A DNA stretch of 64,000 bases, from assembly GCA_021791715.1 (NCBI GenBank), contig JAJYWB010000003.1, positions 62,001-126,000 of the forward strand, written 5' to 3'. Below the pieces are notes generated by a model that saw nothing but the letters and a program-made list of their open reading frames with translations, had not been told where the DNA came from and made no database searches. Below are positions 53,341-62,596 of this stretch, in pieces. The number at the start of each line of letters is the position of its first letter. Within the stretch, counting starts at the first letter, position 1. The stretch is from Planctomycetota bacterium. Its GTDB lineage: Bacteria; Planctomycetota; Planctomycetia; Isosphaerales; Isosphaeraceae. A program made the position numbers and the translations under genes.

Positions 53341-54630
53341 ATGGATATTTACGACGTTGCGATTCTGGGCGGAGGGGCGGCGGGGCTTATGGCCGCGATC
53401 GCAGCCGGGGAGCGAGGACGATCGACGATCGTCCTTGAAAAGAACCGACGCCCCGGGGTCAAAATCCTTATGTCGGGGGGAACTCGGTGCAACATCACCA
53501 ACGCGCGCGGCCTGCACGATCTTTCGGTCGTCTCGGGACCGATCGATCCCGCGTATGATCATTCATTGGCGCGAGGAGCGCGGAGCGTGATGGACGCGTT
53601 CGCTCCCGACGGAAAGTTCCTCGGCGCGGCGCTCCGCGAGTTCGACGTCGCCGCGACGATTCGCTTTTTTGAATCCCAAGGCGTTCGTACCAAAATCGAG
53701 GCCAACGGAAAAATCTTTCCCGTCTCCGATCGAGCCGCGGACGTCCTCGCGGCGCTCGTCCGGAAGGCCGAACGCTCCCGGGTTGAAATCCGCACGAATC
53801 ACGCGGCGCTCGATATCGAATCATTAAGCAATCGTTTTCTGATTCGTTGTTCCGAAGGGGATGTCGAAGCCGAGCGGGTGATCGTCGCGGTCGGCGGGCG
53901 ATCGTACCCGGGCTGCGGGACGACGGGAGACGGCTACGCATGGGCGCGGAAGTTCGGCCATACGATCGTCGAACCGCGACCCGCTCTCGTTCCGCTTTCG
54001 CTTCAAGATCCGCGCTGGACGTCTCTTAAAGGCGTAACGCTTAACGATGTGAAAGCGTCCGTACAAATTGGCGGCAAGATCGTCGACGAACGGCGCGAGG
54101 CGGTTTTGTTCGCTCATTTCGGCGTAACGGGGCCGGCGATCCTCGATATCAGTCGCGCGATCGCGCGATCCGACGGTTCCGAACGAGCGGCTCTCGTTCT
54201 CGATCTGCTCCCGGAACTTTCGATCGACGCGCTCGATTCACAGATCCGAGAGCGTGCGAGGTCGGGCAAACGAAGCGTCGCGAGCCTGATTCCCGATTCG
54301 ATCCCGAGACGCGTCGCCGACGAGTTGATCGATTACGCCGGGATTCCTCACAACCGTACCGGCGCCGATCTTTCGCGCGACGAACGGAAGCGACTCGTCG
54401 CGGCGATCAAATCGCTCGAACTCGTCATCGCGGGGACGACGGGGTTCGCCAAGGCCGAGGTGACGCGCGGCGGCGTAACGCTTTCCGAAATCGACCCTCG
54501 CACTTGCGAAAGCAAACTATGCGAGAGGTTTTATGTCGTCGGCGAGGCGCTCGATCTCGACGGTCGGATCGGCGGCTACAACTTTCAGGCGGCTTTCAGC
54601 ACGGGAAGACTCGCGGGGCGATTTGAATAA
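53341..54630 (+). CDS. FAD-dependent oxidoreductase, BaiN/HI0933 family
   Basis: About 429 residues. The dinucleotide motif GGGAAGLMAAIAAGERG and the family stretch KILMSGGTRCNITN are diagnostic of the HI0933/YhiN group, as are VGGRSYPGCGTTGDGYAWA and the C-terminal GEALDLDGRIGGYNFQAAFS. These flavoproteins are widespread; the best-known member, BaiN, acts on bile-acid intermediates, but the general role is unresolved. I start at ATG 53341; an ATG five codons upstream is in frame. Confidence 0.9.
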   Translation: MDIYDVAILGGGAAGLMAAIAAGERGRSTIVLEKNRRPGVKILMSGGTRCNITNARGLHDLSVVSGPIDPAYDHSLARGARSVMDAFAPDGKFLGAALREFDVAATIRFFESQGVRTKIEANGKIFPVSDRAADVLAALVRKAERSRVEIRTNHAALDIESLSNRFLIRCSEGDVEAERVIVAVGGRSYPGCGTTGDGYAWARKFGHTIVEPRPALVPLSLQDPRWTSLKGVTLNDVKASVQIGGKIVDERREAVLFAHFGVTGPAILDISRAIARSDGSERAALVLDLLPELSIDALDSQIRERARSGKRSVASLIPDSIPRRVADELIDYAGIPHNRTGADLSRDERKRLVAAIKSLELVIAGTTGFAKAEVTRGGVTLSEIDPRTCESKLCERFYVVGEALDLDGRIGGYNFQAAFSTGRLAGRFE

Positions 54631-54696
54631 ATTAACAATCGATCGACTACTTTCATCATCTAAATATCTTTTTATTAAATTAATAAATATATATTT

Positions 54697-57600
54697 TTAT
54701 TTATGGAATGGATCGGAGGGGAATTCGTCGTCGAGGATGAGCCCTTCGATCTCGCCGACGAGGAGATCGGCGCGAAGCCAATCGATCCAGGGCGAGTAAG
54801 AATTCTCGCCCGATTTGAGCGCGTCTCGTCCGCGTTCGAGGATCGTTCGCGCCGCGGCGAGCGCCGAACGTGCGTCGTCGGTTCTCTCGGGCCTGCCGAT
54901 CGCCTTTGCGAGCACGAGGTACGCCATTGCGTCGAGTTCGTCGCCGTTGATTTGCGGGACGACCTTCTTCACGAGAGCGAGAGCGCTTTCGAACCGACCC
55001 GCTCGGCAATCGACCAGCGCCTCGGTTACGAGAAACCAGCGATAATAACGGGGCGACTCGTGTCCGACGACGATACGCTCGCTCAACTTGATCACCCGAT
55101 CGAGATCGACGTTCGCATCGGGAGCGAGCATACATGTTTTGACGATTCGCTCGGCGATCACCGGATCGTTCGTGGCGCCGAACCGCGCGAGCAACTCGCC
55201 GCAATCGCGCCGATATCCCTCGCGATCGCCCGTCTTCAGCCGGAGCGGAGCGTCGAAAAACCAGTTCCCGTAGTCGTCGGGGGCGAGCTCGCACAATCGC
55301 GCACTGGTCGCTGCCGCCTGTCGCCAACGACCCCTCGAACCGAATTCATTCCTTCTGTTCAACCACCACGTTGAATCGACGGGAAGACGATCAAGCATTC
55401 GCGTGAAGATTTCGGGCCGATTCGTCACCTCGAGTTGAATCGCCGAGCGTGTTTCCTGATCGACGGTCGTATCGAACGCCTTGCCGAATTCGGCGACTGC
55501 GAGTTCGATCTCGCCGAGATCCGCCAGGATTCGGCCGTGAAGCCGGGGTTCGTCCCACGCCCGTCGTTCAGCCTTCGTCAACGTCGACTTCGCCTCGGCG
55601 GTAAGGCCGAAACCGCTTTCAATATTTGCAAGGTCAAGATACGAGTTGATCAACTCATAACGAATTTTTTTATTTTTTGGGTCTTTTCTTAACATGTTTT
55701 CGCGAACATCGATTTCTTCTTTCCACGTCCGGATCGCGTCGTCGATCTTGCCGAGATCGAAGAGAACGAGAGCGACCGCTCGTCTTCCCGCCGCGAGGTC
55801 GGACTGAAACCGCGGGTTGTCGTGATCCGATTCGGCCGCGCTCTTGATCGACTCGAGAGCTTTTTTGTTCTTGGACAATTTCTCCTCGCCGTTCGCCCGG
55901 TTCGCGGCGTTTCGTTCGGCTTCGAGGCGAGCCTCGAGATCTCTCATTAAGAGTTGGTAATCGCTTCGGCCGCGAAGCGACGTCAATTCGTCGGCGCGCT
56001 GGATTCGAGCCGCGTCTTTGAAGCCTGCGGCCAAGGCTCGACGCAGCGCGTCGATCGCCCGATCTCGATCACGCCTCCGTTCTTCGATCTCCTCGTCGGT
56101 CGGCTCGGAATGCTCGGCTTCAAGGAGAGCGGCGCAGCCGGCTCGGACGCGGGCCAGATTAAATAGATCCTCGGCGCTCGTGTGCGGCAGCCGCTCGATC
56201 GCGGTTCTCGCCTGTCGCATCAACTTTGAAGTTTCGTCCGGGGCGCCGAGCGCAAGGAGCGATAAACCGAGCGTCCGCGAACTCTCAAAAAACGCCAGTT
56301 GTAAATCGGGGATCGCTGGATTATCATTTGAAAGAACCTTCAATCGTTCATTTGATTTGCGCAGCCAGGCGACGGCGTCTTGTTTGCGATTGAGTTCCCA
56401 GTAAATCAAACCCAGATTCCGAGCGCTCGTCGCCTCGGTCGTTCCGATTTGAATGTCGTAGGGCTTGAGAGCGAGCGCCTCCGCGGTGTTCTCGAAGGCG
56501 CGCTCGAACAGGGCGAGAGCCTCGGCGGGTCGTCGATGATCGCGATTGACCGCGACTCCCAAATTATTGAGCGTCCTACCGAGGTCGAGGCGGGCTTCGG
56601 TGTCGTCGGGCTTAAGGCGAACGAGCGTATCGAGAATCGTCAACGCGCTACGGTGCGACGCCGACGCGCGGTCTTTCCGGCCCGCGATCAAATCTAGAAC
56701 CGCCGTTTTATTGTAAGCGTCCGCCAATTCGCGTTGGAACCGAGGATCGTCGGGCTTGACGAGCCTAGACCAGATCGCGATCGCGTCGTCGACTCGTCCG
56801 AGCAGCAGGTCGCATTTGGCGATCTGGTGTTGATAGGCGATAACGGATGGATTTTTTCGAGCGAGTTCTTGATAAAGCGAAAGCGCCTGTCGAATCGAAT
56901 CCGTCGCCGCGATTTTTTCGCCGAGCTCGGTCTGAATCTGGCCGACCCGAGCGAACGCCGACGCCAAACCCTCGACCACCGACGGATCATTATGTCGTTC
57001 TTTGAGAAAATCTTGATAAAAAGCGAGAGCGGATTGGAGCAGCTCGCGCCGCAGCGGCTGCAAGCCGGGCGTTTGCATCAACCGGCTTTCGCTCACCTTG
57101 GTGAGATAATCGTCGACCGCCGATCGAGCCTTGGCGAAGCCGGCCTCGGCTCGGCCGCGTTGTCTTCCGGCCTCGATCAAATGCGTTTCGGCTCGTCGGC
57201 GATGCGTTTCCGCGGCGCGCAGCGATTGTTGCGCGAGCACTCGGGCCGCTCGTTCGCCTCGAATCGCATTCTCACGCCGATCGGCGAGATCGGCGAGCCA
57301 CGCCGCCACGATTATCGAACCGATCGTCGCCGACGTCATCAGAATAAAAAGCGCCGCGGCGAGCCCCGCGACCCCCGGATTCCGCCTTCGCCATCGATTC
57401 GCACGCTCGATGATCGACGGACGACGCGCCTCGATCGGCAAATCGGCGATGAACCGCTCCAAATCCGCCGCAAACTCCCCCGCGGTTTGATACCGCCGGT
57501 CGGGATCACGATTAATCGACTTATGGATAATCGTTTCGAGATCACGCGGGATCGAAGGATCGATCTTCGTCAAAGCCGGAGCGTTCTCGGTCGTCACCCG

Positions 57601-58980
57601 TTTGATGAGCTTCCCCTCCTCGCGTTCGTCGAACGCGGGACGTAACGCGAGCATTTCATATAATGTGATTCCAAGAGAGTAAATATCGCCTCGCGAGTCG
57701 GCCTTCCGCTCGAACGCCTCGGGGGGCATGTAGCGGATCGATCCCAGAATGTCCCCCGTCTCGGTGATGTTTCGTTCACCATCGGCCTTCGCCAGACCGA
57801 AATCGGTGATCCACACCGTACCGCTCGTATCGATCAAAATATTGGAAGGCTTGACGTCGCGGTGCTGAATTCCCTGGTTATGCGCGTATTCGAGCGCGCT
57901 TGCGACTTGAACGCCGATCCGCGCCACGCTCATCCAGTAACTCGCGACCGAACGCCCGACTCTTGAACTCCGTTTCGACGAAGATCGCCCCCGGGACGAC
58001 GGGGCGCTCGCCGTCGCGCTCAAAGTAAACGAATCGGACAATTTTGACGATCGACCTCGATCGGACTCGACCGAACTCGCATCGCCCGAATCGCGACCAA
58101 CTCGCATGTTCGCTTCCGTATTCCAATGCGCAAAATCGAATTCGACGGTCGCTTCAAGCGTCGCGTCGAGCGTCGCGTCGAGGGCGCCGGCTTCGTCGCT
58201 TTCTAACGCTCGGAATCGGCCCGTCACGAGCGATCGCGCCAGGTCCGCGGCGGTCGCTTCTCGCGTCGGTGCTTCAAGCGGAACACGATTCGCCGAAGCC
58301 GACGAAACGTCGTTCTCGCGGTCGGCGAGGTTTTCGGTGGAATAATCGTCGCGGCGTTCGATTTTGATCTCTCCAACGCCGTCGCCGATTCGTTCCGGAT
58401 CGAGCTTGCGCAACCGTTTAATCTCGTCGACGACGGCGTCGAGCCCCAAACCCTGTATAAACTGCATCACATAATAAAGTATGCCCTCATGTTCGCCGAC
58501 GCCGAAGACGGGGACGATGTTGGTGTGATGAAGCCGCGCCGCGGCCCTCGCCTCGCGCTCGAACCGACGTTTCTTTTTTTCGTTCGCGAGCGCGTGAACG
58601 GGCAAAACCTTGAGCGCCACCCGACGTCCGAGCGAGACCTGCTCGGCCTCGTAGACGATCCCCATGCCGCCGTGACCGATTTCGCGGATGATTCGATAAT
58701 CGCCAAGTCGATCGAACATATCCAGGCGGATCGGTCGCGTCGGCTTGTCGATCGTCCTGTCTGGATTCAACGCGGGATCGTTCACCGATTCTTCGGCTAG
58801 CGCGATCTTCTCCATCATCGCCAACGCCGGGAAGACCTCGCGTATCTCACCCGCGAGGCCGGGGTAACGTTCGATGTATTCCTTGATCGACGGCCGATCG
58901 CCGGCTCGGTAACGCGTTAAAAACTCTTCAGCGAGCACGCAAACCGCCTCGGACGCCGATTCGAAATCCGATGTGCACAC
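54697..58980 (-). CDS. Giant Ser/Thr protein kinase with TPR region
   Basis: About 1427 residues. I place the start at GTG 58980, because GGAGGG lies 8-9 bases upstream and the N-terminal pattern of planctomycete kinases (AVCVLAEEFLTRYRAGDRPS) begins there. The kinase has the glycine loop IGHGGMG (about 101-107), Lys124, HRDVKPSN (Asp375) and DFG (Asp393), so it should be active. A low-complexity insert of about 165 residues sits between the N-lobe and the catalytic loop (about 183-348). After the kinase comes one membrane helix (VAGLAAALFILMTSATIGSI) and then many TPR-like helices. Probably a membrane receptor kinase with external TPRs. Confidence 0.9.
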   Translation of the reverse strand: MCTSDFESASEAVCVLAEEFLTRYRAGDRPSIKEYIERYPGLAGEIREVFPALAMMEKIALAEESVNDPALNPDRTIDKPTRPIRLDMFDRLGDYRIIREIGHGGMGIVYEAEQVSLGRRVALKVLPVHALANEKKKRRFEREARAAARLHHTNIVPVFGVGEHEGILYYVMQFIQGLGLDAVVDEIKRLRKLDPERIGDGVGEIKIERRDDYSTENLADRENDVSSASANRVPLEAPTREATAADLARSLVTGRFRALESDEAGALDATLDATLEATVEFDFAHWNTEANMRVGRDSGDASSVESDRGRSSKLSDSFTLSATASAPSSRGRSSSKRSSRVGRSVASYWMSVARIGVQVASALEYAHNQGIQHRDVKPSNILIDTSGTVWITDFGLAKADGERNITETGDILGSIRYMPPEAFERKADSRGDIYSLGITLYEMLALRPAFDEREEGKLIKRVTTENAPALTKIDPSIPRDLETIIHKSINRDPDRRYQTAGEFAADLERFIADLPIEARRPSIIERANRWRRRNPGVAGLAAALFILMTSATIGSIIVAAWLADLADRRENAIRGERAARVLAQQSLRAAETHRRRAETHLIEAGRQRGRAEAGFAKARSAVDDYLTKVSESRLMQTPGLQPLRRELLQSALAFYQDFLKERHNDPSVVEGLASAFARVGQIQTELGEKIAATDSIRQALSLYQELARKNPSVIAYQHQIAKCDLLLGRVDDAIAIWSRLVKPDDPRFQRELADAYNKTAVLDLIAGRKDRASASHRSALTILDTLVRLKPDDTEARLDLGRTLNNLGVAVNRDHRRPAEALALFERAFENTAEALALKPYDIQIGTTEATSARNLGLIYWELNRKQDAVAWLRKSNERLKVLSNDNPAIPDLQLAFFESSRTLGLSLLALGAPDETSKLMRQARTAIERLPHTSAEDLFNLARVRAGCAALLEAEHSEPTDEEIEERRRDRDRAIDALRRALAAGFKDAARIQRADELTSLRGRSDYQLLMRDLEARLEAERNAANRANGEEKLSKNKKALESIKSAAESDHDNPRFQSDLAAGRRAVALVLFDLGKIDDAIRTWKEEIDVRENMLRKDPKNKKIRYELINSYLDLANIESGFGLTAEAKSTLTKAERRAWDEPRLHGRILADLGEIELAVAEFGKAFDTTVDQETRSAIQLEVTNRPEIFTRMLDRLPVDSTWWLNRRNEFGSRGRWRQAAATSARLCELAPDDYGNWFFDAPLRLKTGDREGYRRDCGELLARFGATNDPVIAERIVKTCMLAPDANVDLDRVIKLSERIVVGHESPRYYRWFLVTEALVDCRAGRFESALALVKKVVPQINGDELDAMAYLVLAKAIGRPERTDDARSALAAARTILERGRDALKSGENSYSPWIDWLRADLLVGEIEGLILDDEFPSDPFHK

Positions 58981-60103
58981 GATCTTTTCCCTCCGTTCGT
59001 CGAGCCGGCTCGGATTGCGAATTGGAACTGATCTGAGCCTCAAAGATCGCCGAGGCGTCGAACTGTTCGTCGAGCCGGCGGCGGATTGCCGATTGGAACG
59101 CATCGAAGCCGGTCGCCCGCGAGTGTCTCTTTCACGTGATTGCTCGAACGACTTGAGCCTCGATATCCGACGGATCGACCGATCCCTGTCTGTGACAATC
59201 TCTTTCAAACGTTCGATCGCCCCGAGGTGAACGATCCCCTGGCCGCGCACGGAAAATCCGCGAAGAGACACCCTCTCGGCGAAGCCAAGTCGTTCAAATC
59301 GCTTGAATGCGAAAACCTCACGATTATCGAATATCTAAGACATCACGATGCCGACGAGTCGTTTGGACGCGCGCGGCTCGATTTCGCTCGAAGCGAACGA
59401 AAAGATTGCGAGCGGAACGAAAAACCGAGCCGAGTCGAGAGAGACCGAGACCTCGACGGGATAACGATCGCGATCGACCACGAGCTATCGTCTTCGAGTT
59501 TCTTCATTCCCCGATACCTATGCGGAATTTCGGCGAGTTTGAGCTCGATCGTACGACGCATCCAAGCCAGAAGCGGCGATTGAAAATCTCTCGCGTCGAC
59601 CGCAACCCGATTGAAGAGCTCGGCGTCGATTCACTGGAACACGTTAAATTCGCACCCTTCACCGTGAACGCCCGTTGAAATCGAGGTGAACCGGCTTTTT
59701 GAACCGCCCGCGACGTAACGAGAAAAACGCGGAGCTTACCGCCGTCGACCTCGATCGCTCGACGCGACGATTCCATCGCTTAGGCGCCGTTCACCAGTGT
59801 ATCGTATCCCATATCCTTATGAAATGCAATTCCCGCCGATCGATTTGTATCATAAGCGACGTTTCGTGTCAAAAGCCTCGGAGCGATTCGCTCCGAGCGA
59901 TCGTAACCCCCGAATCCGTTTCGACTCCCGATCGAGTCGAATTCTTGCATGTAAAAATTAAAGTAAAATTTAATAAGAAATAAATTATGAATTACTATAA
60001 TAACATGTATGGAAAAATCATTAAAAATACAAATAATTAAAAAAGTTTGGGTTTTGTGTCGTAACGACCGCCCGGCGTACCTAATAAGCGTATCGCATCT
60101 CGT
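58981..60103. other. Long intergenic region (1.1 kb)
   Basis: The first 290 bp are open in the kinase frame but composition turns basic and unconserved-looking. The rest has short frames only. A 10-bp inverted repeat with one central base lies at 59877-59897 (arms CTCGGAGCGA and TCGCTCCGAG). Bases 59945-60060 are strongly AT-rich and may contain a promoter. No RNA gene was recognised. Confidence 0.45.
59877..59897. repeat. Perfect 10-bp inverted repeat
   Basis: Arms of 10 bp flank one T. No T run follows on either strand within a few bases, so an operator or an RNA hairpin are both possible. Confidence 0.5.
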
Positions 60104-61330
60104 TTATTCGATTTTCGGCGGCCCTTGAAAGCCCAGGACGCGGCGGATTTCACGGGCCGAGGTCGCTCCCGATTCGACCGCGCTTACCGCGCGATCCCAG
60201 AGAGTGATCATTCCCTTCTCTTTCGCGATTCGCTCGATCGCCGAACGATCGGCGCGATCGAGGATCGCTCGACCGATCGTCGCGTCGGTCGGTTCGAGAA
60301 GTTCGGCGATCGGAAATCGATCGCGATAGCCCGTTCCCCCACAATGATCGCAACCCGCTGCGATGCGCGCCGATTTGAGGTTGAGCCCGAGCGCGACCGC
60401 GGGATCGGCCGGGTCGGCGTCGATCGCGCATTCGCAAAGCGATCGAACCAGCCGTTGCGAGACGATCGCCAAAACGCCCCCTCGGATCAAATACGGTTCG
60501 ATCCCCATTTCCAGTAATCGCGTGATCGCCCCAGACGCGTCTCCCGCGTGAAACGTCGTCAACACAAGCCTCCCCGTCAGCGAAGCCTCGAGCGTGATCT
60601 CGGCGGTCGTTCGATCGCGGATCTCGCCGACCGCCAGAACGTCGGGATCTTGTCTCAAGAGCGATCGCAATCCCGTCGCCAAATCAAAACCCGCCGCCGC
60701 GTCGACCTGTGATTGCGAAACCCCCTCGATCGCGACCTCGATCGGATCCTCAAGGCTCATCAAGCAGTGTTGATTATCCGATCTCGAGATGACCTCTCTA
60801 AGGCACGCGTGAATCGTCGTCGATTTTCCGCTTCCCGAGGGGCCCGAAAGAACGATCGCTCCGCTCGTTTCGGCGAGGAGACGTTCGATCGCACGCGAGA
60901 GATCTTCGGGAAGGCCGAGATCGGCGAGCCGCGCGTGACGGCCCGAGCCGGGAAACAGCCGTGTCGCGGCGCGTTCTCCAAATAATGTCGGAAACGTGCT
61001 GACACGAATCTCGATATCCCCCTGAGACGCTCGAATCCGCCCCTCTTGAGGGATATCGTTTTTATACGTGAGCAAGTTCGCCAATATCTTGAGCCGAGCG
61101 ACGACGTTCGATGCGATCGACGCCGGAAGGATCGCGACGGGTTCGAGCACGCCGTCGATCCTTCGGCGGATTTCGAGCCCGTCGCGCGTCGGTTGAAAAT
61201 GGACGTCGCTCGCCCCCTCGGCGCGCGATCGATCAAGAATCAAATCGACCGCCTCGACCGCGTATCTCGGGCTCTTGGCGTCGAGCTTCAAAAGCGCCTC
61301 GGCGAGAGATTTCGATCGATCAACAGGCAT
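60104..61330 (-). CDS. gspE: Short GspE/PulE-type secretion ATPase
   Basis: A 408-residue ATPase with Walker A GPSGSGKST, Asp box (SLEDPIEV), Walker B (VLAVGEIRD) and His box (TFHAGDASGAITRLLEM). A cysteine motif CEC..CDHC near residues 300-340 resembles the GspE zinc domain, with the first pair as CxC instead of CxxC. The usual N-terminal T2SSE_N domain that binds GspL is missing, so the enzyme is shorter than the typical 500-570 residues. It probably powers a pseudopilus or pilus with one of the GspF proteins in the window. It stands alone here. Confidence 0.92.
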   Translation of the reverse strand: MPVDRSKSLAEALLKLDAKSPRYAVEAVDLILDRSRAEGASDVHFQPTRDGLEIRRRIDGVLEPVAILPASIASNVVARLKILANLLTYKNDIPQEGRIRASQGDIEIRVSTFPTLFGERAATRLFPGSGRHARLADLGLPEDLSRAIERLLAETSGAIVLSGPSGSGKSTTIHACLREVISRSDNQHCLMSLEDPIEVAIEGVSQSQVDAAAGFDLATGLRSLLRQDPDVLAVGEIRDRTTAEITLEASLTGRLVLTTFHAGDASGAITRLLEMGIEPYLIRGGVLAIVSQRLVRSLCECAIDADPADPAVALGLNLKSARIAAGCDHCGGTGYRDRFPIAELLEPTDATIGRAILDRADRSAIERIAKEKGMITLWDRAVSAVESGATSAREIRRVLGFQGPPKIE

Positions 61331-61418
61331 AAAAAATCCAATATCTAAGTATCGGCGATATTTCTAAGACCTTCATGTATGAGTATACTGATAAACAATC
61401 GGTCGTTCGTGTTCGAGG

Positions 61419-62372
61419 TTATTTCGCGACGAGTTCGGGCTCGATCGGCCAATTACCGCTCGGCCACGTTTTACCTTGCACGGGGGCGAGGATCGATCGA
61501 ACTTCTTCGAGAAGTTCGGATTGAACCGTGGCGTCGAGCGCGGCGATGTTCCGTTCCACTTCGGCCGCGGTCTTCATGCCGATCAGCGTTACTGGGATCG
61601 CGGGATCGAGAACGCTGAACTGAACGGCGAGAGTCGAGAGATCGACGTTCCAACCCGAACAATACTCCGAGGCCCGCCGAGCCGCGGTTTGAATCGAATC
61701 GGGGGCGGGATGCCACGCCGGAGGACCCGATTTCGACAACAGCCCCATCGCCAGCGGACTCGCGTTGATCAGCCCCAAACCGCGCTCTTTGACGATTGGA
61801 ACGAGTCGATCTTTCAACGTATGATCAAGCAAGGTGAAATGACAGTAACTGAGGACGAGATCGATCGGCGCTTTGACCGCGGCCTCGGCGAGCAATCCCA
61901 ACGGCAGCCCCGATACGCCGATGAATCGACATTTTCCTTTCCGCTTCAGCCGTTCCATCGCGGGAACCGTCTCGTTCCAGATCCGCTCGTAATCGGCCGC
62001 GAATTCGATATCATGAGCGATGAATATATCCAGATAGTCGGTTTTCAAGCGTTCGAGCGATTCATCTAGGCTTTGCTCCATGTGTTCGGGTGAAAAATCG
62101 AACGTCGATTGAGCGATTCGGCCGGCTTTCGACGAGAGGATGATTTTCGACCTCCAAGGGCCTTCGAGCGCCTTACCCAGGAACGCCTCGGATCGCGTTT
62201 CGCCGTAATACGGGCTGGTGTCGAACAGGTTGATCCCGCGTTCGATCGCGACATGGACCGAGCGGATACCCTCGTTCGCGTCGACCGATCCGTACACTCC
62301 GCCGAGCGGGCTCGCTCCGAAGCCGATCGGAGCGACTTTCAGGCCGGTTTTTCCAAGGTCGCGGTATTGCAT
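61419..62372 (-). CDS. Aldo/keto reductase (L-galactose dehydrogenase-like)
   Basis: A 317-residue (beta/alpha)8 oxidoreductase. The start MQYRDLGKTGLKVAPIGFGAS is typical. The catalytic residues are visible: Asp in NLFDTSPYYG, Tyr in the same motif, Lys in LSSKAG and His in FIAHDIEF. The pattern DTSPYYGETRSEAFLGKAL is the one of the L-galactose dehydrogenase/L-fucose dehydrogenase branch. The likely reaction is NAD(P)-dependent oxidation of a sugar; the substrate is inferred. Confidence 0.9.
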   Translation of the reverse strand: MQYRDLGKTGLKVAPIGFGASPLGGVYGSVDANEGIRSVHVAIERGINLFDTSPYYGETRSEAFLGKALEGPWRSKIILSSKAGRIAQSTFDFSPEHMEQSLDESLERLKTDYLDIFIAHDIEFAADYERIWNETVPAMERLKRKGKCRFIGVSGLPLGLLAEAAVKAPIDLVLSYCHFTLLDHTLKDRLVPIVKERGLGLINASPLAMGLLSKSGPPAWHPAPDSIQTAARRASEYCSGWNVDLSTLAVQFSVLDPAIPVTLIGMKTAAEVERNIAALDATVQSELLEEVRSILAPVQGKTWPSGNWPIEPELVAK

Positions 62373-62596
62373 CAGAATGCCTCGTCGTCGTTCGACCGAT
62401 CGAGCAAGTCCGATCGATCTTTATCTTTGGTTGAGAAAGTTCGCTCGTTATTTTGGCGGAACGGTCGATCGATCGCCAGTCTCGTCGTCGGGCTTCGAGA
62501 AATAACGCGGGTTGTTTAATCGAAGGGGCTTTTCGATCGTTGATCGCTTGATGAAGAAATCAAACCGAGTCTTGATCGTTTGAGCCGATTTTTGCG

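Noticed and set aside
56734..57645. Open frame of about 303 codons opposite the giant kinase
   Set aside because: Antisense to the TPR and kinase region; no family pattern.
58981..59271. N-terminal 97-residue extension of the giant kinase
   Set aside because: Composition is basic and irregular, while a GTG at 58980 has a strong GGAGGG site and precedes the conserved kinase N-terminus.
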